From contig JAPFBE010000002.1 in the NCBI GenBank assembly GCA_034336665.1, positions 31,041,406 to 31,105,405 on the forward strand: DNA of 64,000 nucleotides, read 5' to 3'. The stretch comes from Luscinia megarhynchos (Eukaryota; Chordata; Aves; Passeriformes; Turdidae). Numbering within the stretch: the stretch's first letter is position 1; each line of letters opens with the position of its first letter. The notes under the pieces were generated by a model, which saw only the letters and a list, made by a program, of their open reading frames with translations, was not told the origin of the DNA and made no database searches. The translations under genes and the position numbers were made by a program. Of the stretch, positions 24,561 to 38,837 are shown piece after piece.

Positions 24561-27500
24561 CTCCTTTCTGTTCCATGTTTGATCAGACTCAGCAAGAAAT
24601 GAGGAGGCTTTTTGGTTAGACTACTGAATGTCCCTGCCTTTGATCCCTAGTATACAGGTACAATACCCATGTGAATGGGGTTTATGGGTCATTGGCCTGA
24701 TCTCTTGAGATAGATTAGATGCTATCTTGGTCTTTGTTCCTTAGACAAGCAACTGCATTTATTTTGTTAATTCCACACTAGGGAAATCTGACTCTCATAG
24801 GAGCAAGAGCTCCATTAAGTAAATTATTAGATAAGGAAACTGAAAACATAAAAGGGACCAATTTAGACACAAGGTCAGTGCAGCTGCTTCAAAGAGTAGT
24901 ATGAGAAAGAGTTTCAAGCTCCTTACTATCCAGACACTTGAAGATAATGAGTAATTATTTTCTAAAGCAACAGACATCTAGGTTATCAGTCTTCTCTTAT
25001 CAGGCAAGGACATATTGTGGGTTCCGTGCCAGACTTTTCTGATGATTCTAGTTATTTCTGTATTAACCCTCTGAAGTTTCATCAGACTGTACCAGGAGAA
25101 AGTTGTTTTTTTTTATTGCACTGAAAAGACTTACTTTCATTTTCTCCAAAATAGTAGTATTATGAATCTTTATGTGATAAGATGCAGAAGACCACTTATA
25201 ATGTAATCAACAAAGTCAATTTTTTAAATAACCAATGCTTTATTCTGTCAGGAATTCTTACCTGGGTAGAAACACCTCATAAATGAGGCAGCATCAATTG
25301 TTAAAGGGAGATGTATTGGCTTTAGGGGACAGAAGGCAAAATTGAAGAGACAGGACGGTATTTTAAAAGCAAGACCTGCTGCTGCAAACACTTGTATCAC
25401 AGACATCATAAGGAAATCACCATGGACATCTGTATGTGGAACAGGAGCACAGTAGTTCATAGTGGCTTCATGTTCAAAGTAATCCCTTACTATACGTGGT
25501 TTTCTTCCCATGAGATGTGTCACTTTTGTCTCAAATCTTCTCTTTTTTAATTATGTTAGTTGCAATGTTTGGAAAACTGATTGTAGAAGTTCTCAGATAA
25601 TTTTGGAAACACAATACCTATTTGTATTGCAGAGTCAAGAATGATGAGGTGCAGGGGCAGTTCCTCCCTGTTTTACCTCCCTGTTTCAGATAACTTCTGT
25701 TAACACTCTGTTATTTTTCTCTAGTTTATTTATTTAACTTTGTATCTTTACCCACTGGATTTTTTTCCTTTTTATGCTTGACTACGTTTGTAGAGCAAGA
25801 CAAGAGTAACCAGTTAATACTTTCCTCTTGTCCCAACACAAAGATACAGAGAACTTACTGGTAGTGTACCAGAAGGGATCATTTCTGAGAATAGAACACT
25901 GCAGTCAGGGGGTAGAAAGTCCTTTGGGAAGTCTTTCTGCTCTCTTCAGAAACTGCAGAAAGTTAACCAAGATTTCAGAGCTTTGCTCTCTGTCAGGTCG
26001 TGTGACTTCTTAGGGATCCAAACAGAGTTGAGTAAAGTAGACCTGTAATTTTCAAATATAAAAATATTTCCTCTTTTTTTCCTGATAGGATATTATATTG
26101 AGTCTGATCAGACAGAGACGAATATTAATCTTTAATTACTCATTGAGCTTTGATTATTCAACATGCAATTCTCTTTCATGGTCTGCTATCTTAACTGCTA
26201 TTATCATGGACTCTTCCTAAGCCTTTCTTAGCAGACCTCAAGTATCTCTAATCTTCCTGGTACTCTAGTTTGCTGAGTAATTTAGTTTGCTTTGTCATGC
26301 CTGCTGCCCTGATTTAGCTCCCATGTTGTAGTTTACGTCTCAGTAGTTTCCTTTAATATTCAGTAACTCAATGTCCTTTGGTCACAGTGTTGAACTGTAG
26401 CAATACAATCCAAATTCTAGTCAAAGCAGAAGTATGTGATGAAATACTGTGCAGATACTTCGGGAACACTGATGTCAATGGCAGAAAAGTGAATCCATTT
26501 AGAATGTCAAGTGTATACAGTTGTTGGTATTTCTTGCATTTTAGGGGAGAATTTATTTTGGTAGTTTTTTTCTCTTTCATTTTATGATGGAAATTTCTTC
26601 ATTGTTCAGTTTGGTCTCCTTTATTGCTCCTTCATAGGGAAATAAAGAAAACCATATGAAACACCAAAAAGAGTTAATGGAATAAATTGCTTTTCAGTTT
26701 TTCTGAAAAATATAAATGAGTTTTATCTAGAGTAATTACTCTTTTCTTGAGTTTCAGCCTAATATAATCTTAAATCTCTAGAGGCATTCACTTCTGCAAA
26801 TGGTAACTGACAAACAAAAAAATAATTTGCAGGTTTACTCTACTTTTCTACCTAATTACTGTGATGAAAATAAAAAGGAAACTACTAATGAAAGTGGGCA
26901 TAGAGCTCTACTATGTACCTTCAAAATGATGTGTAATAGTTATGCCCCCTGAATTCCATTATTGGTGAAGTGTATTCATGCACAGACTGTGGCTCCTTTG
27001 CTTGTCTCTGATAATTTAGCCTCAATCTGGTGCAACAACAATGACTTTATTTTATTTTCTAGCTGCTTGTTCCCACTAAAGTGTTTGCTGTTCCCACAGG
27101 AATGCTTTAGCTTTGCAAACTGAACAGCTATTTGATCGTTGACACTGCCACTGATTTGTGCAGTAACAGGATGATTAAGCATATTAGCAGAGTGCCTCAT
27201 TTACTTACTGATAGGCAACAAACCTTTGTCTCTTTCCTTTTTTATGATTTTTCATCTCTTCGCTTTTATACTTCACTGAGCTCGTATTAGCAATTGACCC
27301 AGAGTGTGGAAATGCAGGCACTCCACAATGGCTTGAGGCAAACAGAAGGATCATCAGTATACACAAGGCTGAATCAATTTCTCCATTCTCTGCAAGAATG
27401 AAATAGCCTTCTGAGGCATCTCAATTTGAGCTGTCCTGAAATCCACACAGCACAGCGTAATTGCTTGCAGAGACTTGTCCTAATTGGCAGCTTAAGGAAA

Positions 27501-30500
27501 GAGAACCAGACAGTTCATACCACTTTCCACATGGAAGGTTCTCCAGAGACCATTGAAACAATTAAAAGCATTTCTGCCTTTCTGCCTGAGGTTCATGATT
27601 TGAAATAGCAGATGAAATGATAGCAAATCACGTATTGAGGAGTCTGTGAGCTTTTCCCAAAGTGGATGATATCCTCTGGAAAAAAGACAGCTTGGGAGGG
27701 AGAGGAGTACACAGGGGAGAGGAGAGGTTTTGTACATAACTTTTCTGTAGTCCTCCTCCCATTGTTTTATATGTATGTGTGCATGTGTGCAACTGTAAAA
27801 CATTATATCTGGATCTTTCCCTTGTGAAAGCTTGGAGCTCTATTTTTTACTGTTGTCATCAAATTAATGGGTTCATTACAGATCCTGAAGGCTTGCATGT
27901 CATCTATTTATTAAGGAGGTTTATATTTTCTCTTTTTCTTTCATACTGAGTTATTTCAGTGTTTCTCCTACTCTCCCTAGGTTTAGAAAGCAAAACATTC
28001 CCTAATTTGTTCCTCTTAAACTTTAGGGTTGGAATGGATGATGGAAATACTACATCCTAAGAAATCTGTTGTAAACCTGGCTTTATGAAACAAGTGCTTA
28101 TGTTTCCTCTTGGTAGGTGACTAAAAAAAAAAAATCAAAGGAAAGCTGTTTACTGAAGTTTTAGTATGGAGGTTTTTAAATAGTAGTGAATAATCTACAG
28201 GATCATTTTGATTCTGCTTGGTATTGAATAGACACAGATAAGCTTTTTTCTCTCAAAACAAACACCCCCACTGGTTACCATGTAGCCCATTCTGGAGATG
28301 CTACATCTGTGATGTACTTCTGCAATGAATGACAGCATCTTTCAGAATATTCTCAGCTAGCTTGAACTCTCACCTCAACCAGACAGGCTCACTTCTTTCT
28401 CAAAGTATTCTCACTGCTACCTTGAACTCTCATGCTGGTGGTCACCTTGTAATCACAGCAGACTCAACAGATGCTTCCCCTGGGAGAGATGTACAAAATA
28501 CAGCATTTTTTAAGTGCAAGGAGGTATTGCTCATTTCTCAGCTTCAGGTGAGAATGCATCTAACTGGCAGGTAAATACATATTTATTAAACCAGGAAGGT
28601 TAGAAATATCCATTTGTTGATTCCATAGCATCCTTTATATTGAATATCCCATTAAAATCAAGGTATAGGAAAGAAACTATTTTTCAGAAAATACTTCCTG
28701 TTAAACCCCTTTATCCTTAAGATCTGTTTTAGGTTTTTTATCTGATGGTCTTCCTATATATTTGTTCTAGAGAGGAGACTGGAGGAGAGAGCATAGAATA
28801 AGATCAACCAGGAGTCTTGCTATCACTTATGTCCCCTAAGCTATTTGCTTTGCTGCACAAAATGACAGCACATTTATGTTTTAGACACATGATTGTGCTC
28901 AAGAATGCTGAGAACCCCTTGTCCAACTTAAATGACTAGAAAGCTTATCATAACCATTATCACTTCCATCTACAGCAAAATCCAGCCAACTGGCTTTTGT
29001 ATGCACAGTTACTACAGAGGAGAATTGATATAAAATACTCTTTAAATACTTGTTATTTTCTTTTTTCCCAATTTCCCCTGAATTATATCACCTGGAATGA
29101 ATTTGCACTTCAAACATTGCAGCACTGTAGTTCTTGTCTATCTCTGTATCTACTGTTTTTATCATAAGTATATATTCTGGTTTTTGCTATTCAGGGCATG
29201 TATCCTATATAAACAGATGCTTTTAAAGTGAGCTGTTCACCTGGGGTAAGCAGAGGCCATATGCAGGGGTTAAGCGTGGTCTGCTGAGAGTGAATGTGCT
29301 AACCTTTTTGGTTTTGCTCTGCCTGGCTATGGAGTAATGCTGTTGCAATGTAGTTATTCTTTACAGTGAGATGTCTTTGTCAAAAGAGAAGGGCCATCTA
29401 GACCAGATAATCCTAAGGCTTATCATCCTAGTTTCTGAAATATTTGAAATATTTCAAAAGCAAAGACCTTCCAGAACTTGTCTTCACCTTCCGGGTACAA
29501 TGGCAAGATAAGTGTCCATGCCGTAGCACTGAAAGGGAGGAGATATTCTGCATCAATAATTTCCTTTCAACTGTCAGTACAAGAAGCATGAATGTGAACT
29601 TTATGAAAATTCCAGAGAAGAGACCATGAAGTGAAAGGAATGTGTGCCTGGGGATGGCTTGTTTTGAGGATGGCTATTCTGAGGAGACCTGTAACTCCAC
29701 GAGTGTCCAAACATCCTAACTTTGGCAGTACCAATATACTTTAAACCCACAAGATCACAGCTGCTGTCTTGTTTACATGTTTTGCAACTGCTGGAGATAA
29801 CAGTGGAATGGAAAACAGGGTAGTATAACTGATCTTTCACCCCTTCATGTGCTGGGAACCCCAAGTTGTGCAGCTCTGTTTGGACCTTCTACTCGCAGCA
29901 TGCCACACAGATCCCTTACTCACTGATGTAATAATCTTTAGAGCACCTAAAGGGTTTCTAAAAGTAAACAAGTCTATTCATCATTTCTACTGTCAAGTAA
30001 AGAGGATGTTTACATGAGAACATACTGCTCGCTTTGCTACAAAGACAAGGCCATGCCGAGGGTGTCATGACCAGCTGTCAAGTGAGAGATTCCTACAGGC
30101 TTCTGTAGTAGAATCAACCTGCAGGTTTATCCTGCAGCCACGTGGTACCTGCAGCCAGGCACAGCACAGGCACGCACCACCCTCCGGTCAGCTCTTGAGA
30201 GAATCACTAACACTGCAGTGTACAACAGTGTTCCAGTTAGGATCGCTACAGCTGCCAAAGCCAGGCATGTAGTTACTTCTGAACAAGGTAACGATCACAA
30301 GAGAAATGATAATGGTGTTTTCATGTTTGTAGACTGAATAATTCTTATGGTAACAACAAAGAATACTCAGACCTCTTGAATTTGCTTTGTAATGCATATT
30401 TTGTACAATAAATGTTGTTGATTTAGCAGTAAACAAGCATCATTAGATGTTGCATACAAAACACTGGTGAAAAGTGAGTCATCTGCAGACTTGGGCTGTG

Positions 30501-30747
30501 TAAATGTAACCAGGTGTGCTGGGAGTGAAGTCAATTCATCACTTAATTTCTCTATCACCATAAAAAAAAAAAGAGTGCTGATTGCCAAATCAAGTGGTTG
30601 CCTAGCATCATCAATGCAATTATTTCCACTCTTTTGAGTCTTGCATCCAAATGCTTCTGTTAGCCCTTACTCTGTTGTGAGCTCAGATGCCCCACTGTGT
30701 GTGGTGGATTCCTCACGTTGTTCCCTCTCTCTCCCCGTTCTTTGCAG

Positions 30748-30898
30748 TGGTCAGTGTACATCCGTGCTGCTGTCCGCAAGGAGAAAGGATTGCCAATACT
30801 GGTGGAGCTGCTCCGGATAGACAATGACCGGGTGGTATGTGCAGTTGCTACAGCTTTACGAAACATGGCCTTAGATGTCAGAAATAAAGAGTTAATAG
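30748..30898 (+). CDS. CTNND2: CTNND2 (delta-catenin) internal coding exon D, armadillo domain
   Basis: The exon is 151 bp: 50 complete codons plus the first base of a Gly codon (phase 0 in, phase 1 out). It starts TGGTCAGTG after TTTGCAG and ends GTTAATAG before the donor GTATGTTC. The protein runs from [20 protein letters not shown] to [11 protein letters not shown]. It contains the helices [11 protein letters not shown] and [15 protein letters not shown], a textbook armadillo repeat. It continues exon C (…AAGSWK|WSVYIR…). The next exon of the family should complete the Gly and continue KYAMRDLV; I could not find it downstream. An apparent 105-residue ORF at 30697-31014 uses an intronic ATG and reads through the donor, so its ends are not real. 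Confidence 0.97.
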
Positions 30899-33800
30899 GT
30901 ATGTTCTTTCCAAACAATCTATATATGCTGTGGGTTTGGGGATTTTTTTTTCCAGTTTGCAGCAGAATGAGCACAATGGAAATTATTCTCACATTTCTAG
31001 AACGATTTCTTTAATTCTTTCTCTAGTGTGTCATATTCAGATTTTATGTGACACCTTGCTAGTATATATCAAGTAATTGTTAAATTAATTAAACATCATG
31101 CAATGTTTCTTGATCTCTCATGCTGTAATCTCTGTAAGAAAAGCAATGGCTTTGTTCTGCTTTAGCATTTCATTCTTAGGCTGGCAGTAGCACTTGCATC
31201 TTCCAGATCAAGGATCTAAGCAGAGCACCCCCTCCTGATCCTCAGATTACCTATTGCAAGTAACTTTGGAGTCGTGAAGTAACAAGTCATAGAAATTTTA
31301 AGAAGGTTACAGTAATTTACTGGGCAGATTAGTAGCTCTGCCAAGAGAACTGGGAGACTCTTGCTTTACTAACAAATACACTGTTAAGGAAAAGAACAAT
31401 AATTTATGTAAATTGTTGCCCCTGAATTCTGATTGTATGGTAAGCACATATCTGGGGGTTTGGACGTGTTTTATTTTGTTCAGGCATTTGGTGGGCTTTT
31501 TTTAGCTGAAATTCATCCAAACACTGTGGGTTATTGAGCTTTTATTTTCATATTGAAGAATAATAATTTCCTTGATTTTTAATTATTTCAGCGATCATAA
31601 TCAATTTATTTCTATTTCTGTACATTAAGAGCATATTTTCTGTTAATTTTTCCTAACTTGTTGATTTGTCATAATTACAGCATATTTCTTCCTTGCTTTT
31701 AATTACAGAATTATATAAATAGATAATATGATCATAATGTTTATTATATGCATCCAGTGCTATCTTAGGGTTAATGCTTCATTACAGCAGTGCTCTGGAA
31801 ATTGTTAAAACAAGGCAATCACTCCTCTCATATTGGGAGGAGTATCTCATTGTACTAATGTTCTCAGATCTGCAAATTTCATTTAGGAATGTAACTATAC
31901 ATTTAGAATTGAGCTGTGTTAATCTGATGTGCTATTCAAAATACTGGTCAAATTATGGATAGTAAATTTGCACAACCTCAACATTTTAATATTTTATTAA
32001 ATTCTTAAAGAACACATCATAAAAGAAAAGATAAACTATAGAAATGTGGGACCATTCGGTTGAATATAATAGCCTAATATATTTATTTACATAGCCAGCT
32101 AATAATAGCTGTAGAGTGCTGCTCTGATTTATGTTATTTGTAGAGTTATTCTGAGAAAGTATACTTCATAATTGCAATAGTAATTTGCTGCAGCTTAAAA
32201 ACAGTTCAGACATGCCAATATGACAGGGGAGTTATGATTATAATTCTTGAACATTTCAGTGTGATCTTTGTATGTTCATTTCTTTGGCTTTCATCATTGA
32301 ACTTCAAAGAAACAGTAATAGCGGTCATTACTGCTCTTGTTCTCCAGTGTTTTTTAGCAAATAGGGCCTATTAGAGAGCAGAGTTTTAGAAATGCTAAAC
32401 ATCAACAGTGGTCAAGGATTTCAACTCTTGTTGTAGTCCATCCATTTTTGTGATATTGCACTTCCATGTATTGTGTATGTATTGCAGGATGCCTTAGTAG
32501 TTGTTTTGCAATGGAAGCCTCAAAAGGAGCTTGTGCTTTATCATGGTGATTCCTCAAGCATCCTTCTGCCTAGGCAAAATCAACATGCTATTTATCTTTT
32601 CTCTTTCTGATTTTTGTTAGTGCATCAGGTTCTTGTGGTGACACACTCTGCCTCACAAGCTGGAATTTTCCCCATAAGATAACCTTTTCTAAAGGAGAAA
32701 TTTCCAACTGTATGTATAGTAAAGTTACATAGCTAGAATTGAGCTGTTTGGGCGGGGTTTAATTCCTTTTATAAAGCTTTTTTTTCAGTGGTGCTGTCAC
32801 TCCATTCCCGGCTGACTTTTTTTTTACTGAAATGTGCCAGAGAATGATATATTTAATTCTGCTGCTGCCAGGCAGCCCATAAATCAGTATTGAGGCACCT
32901 GGAAAATGTATTAGAAAGCTTGCTGAAATCTAGACTCACCTGTACTGAGCTACAAAATAAACAAAAATTCCCTTTTCTCAATGGCCAGAAGTTTCATACA
33001 AGATTTCATTGAATTGACCAATCTGTTTTGTTTTTCACATAGATCTATCAACTGTGTTGTTACATTGCTAAAGGTTGGTGTGAGGCTTTTCTTACAATTT
33101 ATCTGAGCCATCCCCATAGCAACATTTTCTTTGTTTATACTGAGGTCTTCTTCCTGGGTTTCATTTCAGGCATGCTCCATGTCATTAGAAGTACTTTCTT
33201 TTTTCTCCTTCTTTGTTGCTTTTGCAATGTGCCACGTGTCCCTTGGCCAAGACAGAATTAAACTGCGCTCAAAACCATGGTAAATCTGGCCTACTTAGTG
33301 CTGGAATAGATAATGCAATACTCAGTTTTCTCTCCTTGAGCACACTGCCCAGGGTTATTCCTGGTCACAGGTTTGACCACATTAATTTTCACTTTACTTC
33401 CAGGACCTTTGTCTGCATAAAATAGAACACAGTCTTTGTTGCTTCCCAAGAGTGCACCCAAGGGAAAGGTTTCTCAGCCTATTCTCTCTTCCCAGCTGAG
33501 GGAAAGATCCATTACTGATATTGCCTGTTTTGTTCTTCCTTAGTTTCAGTGATCTAGGCTCACAGTTCCTCTGTGTCCCTCTGGTAACACAACATTTTTC
33601 CCCTTCTATTCATCTACTCAGCATTTCAGAAGGCTTCTTTTCCTTCCTTGAAGCAGGTTTTGTCTCTGCTAAACTTCTCCATGAGTCCACTAGCTTCTGC
33701 CCCTAAGCCCAGTAGATGCCACTGAGTTGACAAAAATCATTTTTATTTGCTTTTGACTGTTCACTTAGGCAGAAGAAAACCACTTTTATCCCACAGGTCC

Positions 33801-34226
33801 TCTAAAAGCTATGTTGATGACCTCTTTTCAGTTATGTCATCCTCATGTTCTTTCCCTCTTCTTCATCTGTCCCTTTCTCTCGAAAAAAAAGGTGAGGACA
33901 GGAAAGTAGAATAACAAACCCACCCTTCTGTGTTGCTCAGGGCTATACTGGTGGCTTAGTTTGAGGATATGACATTATTCTCTTTCTGCTGGGAATGCAC
34001 TTTTTAACTTGAGGATTACCTGCAGACCTCTTGATTCTGGCAGTGCCCGTCAGGCCAGCGCTTCACTCCAAAGCTGTCCCACTGTCTTCCCTACAGTGAG
34101 TACACCTACAGACTTCCATTCTCTAAAGCCACCTTTTGTTGGAATGGTATCAGAAATTGCTAACTTAATACAGTTGCTTTAATTAGAGGAAACTTGGATC
34201 AGCTGTATGGGGCAGAAAATTTGAAA
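30899..34226 (+). other. CTNND2: CTNND2 intron (over 33.1 kb), first part: AT-rich intron DNA
   Basis: The donor is GTATGTTCTT at 30899. The stretch 31500-32500 is notably A+T-rich and dense in TAATTA/ATTA motifs, with no recognised mobile element. I see no coding exon or RNA gene here. No acceptor with following delta-catenin sequence was found anywhere up to 64000. Confidence 0.85.
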
Positions 34227-34963
34227 GTAAATGTCCTGGTTTGGAGGACAGGTGTCTGCTAAGAAAGGCAGAAGACTCTATTTGAAATGGAGAATGTAAA
34301 CACCCTCTCTCCAAATTATTATAATTTTGAAATTAAGGGGCTCTCAGGGAAAGATATGGGAATTAGGAATAACAGTTCTTTACTAGGAAAATTAAAATAG
34401 AAATGCAGTACTACAAAGAACAATGCCAAAACACTGACAGAGTCAGAATACAGCCTGACACCCTGTCAGTCAGGGTGTTGGTAGCAGTTCCATTAAATGG
34501 TGGCTACAGTCCTCCTGCAGTGGCAGATGTGGTTCAGCTGAGGCAGTGTTCCTGTAGAAAGTGCAGTTTCCCTCTGAAGGTCCAGGGATGATGCAGAAAG
34601 GTCCGATTTTCCTCTAGAATCCAGTGGAAAGAAGGTTGCCTTGCTGTCCAAAATCTCAGTTTTTATCTAGGTAGGAAAGGCTTGGTTCCTCCCCCTGGCT
34701 GGAGCATCTCCCAGTGGGATTATGTGATTTTATCAGTCATACAGTGGGACTCAGTGTGCCATCAGCAGATGATATCTTCCTGCAGGGAGTATGGGTTGTG
34801 GAAAAGATAAAGATGATTGCCCCAGATTGAAAGATTGAAAGATGATCCATTAGCAGATGGTATGTGCCACGGAGATAAGGGTCACTGCCCCACCTGGCTT
34901 CAACAAATGGTGACAGAATACACATTTCTGGTCACATCCTGTATTGCAACCAAAGACAGTAAA
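34227..34963 (-). mobile_element. Solo LTR with perfect 5-bp target-site duplication (TGTCCTGGTTTGGAGG family)
   Basis: The LTR itself is 34232-34958 (727 bp), with TG...CA ends. It is flanked by identical GTAAA pentamers at 34227-34231 and 34959-34963. Start and internal blocks (TGTCCTGGTTTGGAGGACAG, AATTATTATAATTTTGAAAT, TTAAGGGGCTCTCAGG, CTCAGTTTTTATCTAGGTAG) are familiar from passerine LTRs. On the minus strand a TATA-like GATAAAAACTGAG precedes a degenerate poly(A)-signal region (CTAGTAAAGAAC), so the element is probably antisense to CTNND2. A 5-bp duplication fits ERVL-type integration. No internal viral sequence remains, consistent with recombination between two LTRs. Confidence 0.9.
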
Positions 34964-36696
34964 CCTGTCTCCTATAAACAGCATCTTTGCAAGATGAATT
35001 GTTGCAGTCTGCCCCAGCAACCTTCAGTGATTTCTGGTTCAAACACCTTCCACACAGTCCTCTGGACTTCTAGGAAACTTGGGTTGCCTGAGCCTGCACT
35101 ATAGATTTGTGTCCTTAGGAGTCTCTCAGCCAGCACTGGTGCAGCAGCCTCCCTTCTTGCTATTCCCTCTACCCACTCTGCATGTAAGAAGGCTTTCCAA
35201 ATCAGGATTCCCCATTCAGTCCTGGGAAACAAGCCAGCTTCCTATTTCTTTTATCTGAAAGACAGACAGCATTTTCTTCTCTGCTGCCATCCACGACCTC
35301 TTTAACAAAAGAGATTTATGCATTGTACAGTTAATTGAAAATGATGTGACTTGTTATTCTACATAAACAAGCAGGTACAGACTATCCCTGTCTGAAATTT
35401 TTAAAGGATGACTATTCCCAGAATTTGCATTTTCCTTATTCTTGTGTGTGCACAGCATTTACCTTTTATTTTAAGTGGCAATTATTGTGGCATTTTAAAG
35501 TGCAATAGGTGGTCTTTCAAACAAGTTAGGCTGATTTTTCAAGCTGCCCCAAATGAGAAATTTGTCACTATTCATGTACTGCAGAATATGTACAATATAG
35601 GATCTATCCTCTTGAAGAAAAGTTTTGAATTTGTATTAGTACTGTTCAGTGGTAAGTCCACAGGGCTTTGGAAAGAAAGCAGAGCTGGAGGTAAAATGTA
35701 TAAAACTTCAATGCATGGTTTTGTGCTTCAAGTCTTTCTGTCACTTTCATTTTATACTGACAGTGGTTTCTAATGCCATTCTGGGTCAGTGTTGATTAAG
35801 AGGAGTATTGTACTAGTAATTGAAGAGCACCATTCTTTCTCTTGGCCTCTTGGTCTGTATTTTTTCAGTTAAATAAAAGATTTTTTTCTTTTTTTAGAGA
35901 CTGTTAATATTTTAATCACTCAGCCTTGGAAGAAAGTGGGACAGTTCCACCTAAAGGTTGTTGTTGACCTCTTGTACTGTGTAGAAAACAAGTCCTTGCA
36001 TGTTTATGCCCTTAAAATGTTTAGAGAATGCAGGTGTCTATTCAAGGCTCTAGATTCTATGGAGTTTGATTGCATAAGTTGAAGTGCTGAAATAATTAAA
36101 ACATCCTTGTTGTGGCTGTGATTGTAGAAGCTTGATTCAGATAAGTAAAGATAGTGGTACGATTTCTTCTGTCTTCACAGGGTTTTGAATTACTCTCAAA
36201 ACAGGGCCTGTAGCAGAGGTAATTTTAAAATAATTGTTCCTTACTTGGGGACTATGTGTCAGTACTGAATTATTCGCTTTTCACTATTTGTCTGTCAGTA
36301 ATGCAGTTATACATACAAAATTCCACAATAGCATATCAAATTATTACTTAATGGGTGCTAGAAACTGCTTACTCTTGCTAGGTGTCTAGAAGTTCATTGT
36401 CTGAGATAAGATACCTGTAGCAGACACCCTTATTGGTGACAGAGATTCACAGAAAGTGACTTATTTTGTCTAAAATGTGATAAAATGGAAGTTGCCCTGT
36501 ATTACCATATCACCATTGTTTAGTGATGAAAACATCTAAGTGCATAAATTGTCAGTGTATGTCTTGTGATCTCATAGCAATGTGAGTCAGTTTGGGTGCC
36601 TGGTGTTTGTTTCAAAGTTTCATTGCTAAACTTGAGAAAGTTTGACTGAATGATATATCAGGAGTTCACAGCTCTAATGAATTGTTAGATTTGCAG

Positions 36697-36770
36697 AATA
36701 ATTCATGTTGGAAAGAACCTCACAAGGTCACCTTGTCCAGCTTTGTAGTCAAAGAAAGTTCAGGTATGTT
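36697..36770 (-). repeat. Short CR1 3'-end scrap
   Basis: CAGAATAATTCATGTTGGAAAGAACCTCACAAGGTCACCTTGTCCAGC matches the general CR1 3' pattern (CAGAATCAT…TTGGAAAGACCT…GTCATC…GTCCAAC), read in reverse complement. It is about 70 bp and strongly diverged. Confidence 0.65.
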
Positions 36771-38837
36771 ATTTCAAAGTGTGATATCAACATTTAGAAA
36801 TACTGCTTTTCAGCTGTGAGGCTGAAAAAGCATCAGAAGCAAGTATTTGCATTCTCAGAGCAGAACATGGCTCTTCTGGTGTATAAACAGCTATATGGGG
36901 TCCTCCTATCTTAGACATGGTCACATTTTGTTTCAGGATTAGTAATAAATCCAAGTGAAATGAGTTCCCAGTTTTGTAGTTACAGGAACAGCTAAGTCCT
37001 AGTAATGTATATTGATTGGGAATATGGGGATGTGTTGGGAGATGATTAAAGCAAATATGCAGCTTTCATTCCACTTAAAAGTGTCTACATGCAGTTTTCT
37101 CTTATTTTAGATGTGAGCATTTCTGAATTTCTCACACATGCATCTTCTGACAATGAGAGACACTGAATTTTTTTATTGAATTTTTAATTGGCATATAAAG
37201 TATCTTAGTCACTGGAATACTAAATTGACATAAATTCGCAATGCAGAAGATGCCAGAGAGCACTAATCAGCCATTTGTGCAGAAGAAGGTGAAGACATAA
37301 TATATCCTGCAATTTATTTAATTTGTGTCAGTTTTTATTACACTTCATTTTTTCTGTTTGATAGTTGAGCTGTGCAAAACAATAAACAGATACCTGAATG
37401 AGAACAGGCTGTCACCAAGAGGTTGAGGAAGTTGATTTACAAAATTACGTGTATTGTCATGCATTAATAACTGGTGCTCCTTACTGTGTATCAATGAAGA
37501 GAAAGATGCTAGTTAAGTTAGTAAATGAGTAATTAAACTATGATGTTTTATACCACCTGTATGGCAACATCTGGACTCCCTGATTTATAGTGTTGTATAA
37601 ATAAGTTAGCTGAGAATTTAACCTGATATATATTTAAATGTCAAGTACTTTTTCCATTGCAGTGTAAAAGCCTTGTGTCAAGGAGATGTTGACCTTTCAT
37701 GTGCCTTAGCCACTTGCATGTTGCTTTTTGCTCTGTGTTTCTTCAGATATATTTCTGACAAGCAGACCTGGTAGTTGCAGAGGTTAGAAACTGTTTTCAA
37801 CCTCAGTCTTATTAAATAACACTCTCATGTGAAGAGATTTAGGAGGAAAACCAACATTGGTAAAACTGCATTCTTATTTTTAGTATCACAGTCAAGATCA
37901 AGCACTTTCAAAACTAGATTAACTCTTCTACATCTGAACTTTCCTGTTGCCTAAGTACACCTGTCTAGGTTTGGAGGGATTTTTCTCCTCCATGGACCAC
38001 CTGAAAAAAAAAATGGTGTTTCAAGTAGGCAGCTTGGCTTCTGAGCAGTAGAGAGAAAATGGCACCTCTAGGTGTTCATCCCACTTATCTCCATCACATA
38101 AAGTGTTTGATCTTACAGTCTAATGGGTCTAATGGGTGTGAAAACCTAGAGAAGTAGCCAGAGACTCAGTGGCCAACTTTTCTGTAGCTGAAGATAGGGA
38201 AGTAGTATTCCATCAGAAGCTGTTCTGGTAATACAGACTAAACACTGTCCTGCTCCCCTTTAATTAGGTCAGTAGACTTGGCAAGGGCAATTAGTGAAAA
38301 AGCACTACAATTTTCATTGCTACCCAAAACAGCAGAAATAACTGAATGCAGGTTCAAATCTACGATAATGAGGGATACTACTTTCACAGATCTGTTTTTC
38401 CTTGTGATGCTGAGTCAAAGAATAATTTCATCTCTGTCATAGTAAGGTCAAGATGCTTCACAGATTGTAACCACAACCCAGCCACAGGTCATCTATTCCT
38501 TCTAGTAGAATAAACTGTGGGGAAATGCCTGAAAACACCTGTATTTCTTTTTTAAGTGCTGTAATCAAGATAATAATCTTCAGTATTGCACCATGACAGC
38601 TTCTCTGGATGATGATGGTAATGTTAAATGATGCCATATAGTGCTTTAAGGTTTATAAACATTGAAATCTTTATTATAGGATTTATCATTTTATGTTCAC
38701 GTTCAGTATTACTTAAGATTGAATTCTGAGTGCAAGTCATAAAAGTTGCAAAATCTGGTAGAGGTAGCCCAGGAGAGCCTAGATTAATTGAGACTGCCAA
38801 AAGCACCACCACCTCTGAAACCAGCTGAGGGATGTGC

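Noticed and set aside
30697..31014. 105-residue ATG-initiated ORF as a separate gene
   Set aside because: The middle is CTNND2 exon D. The start is in the upstream intron and the end reads past the GTATGT donor.
35408..35773. 121-residue plus-strand frame starting with a hydrophobic stretch like a signal peptide
   Set aside because: Hydrophobic starts are common in T-rich DNA. There is no further domain, and the frame lies in the CTNND2 intron without splice support.
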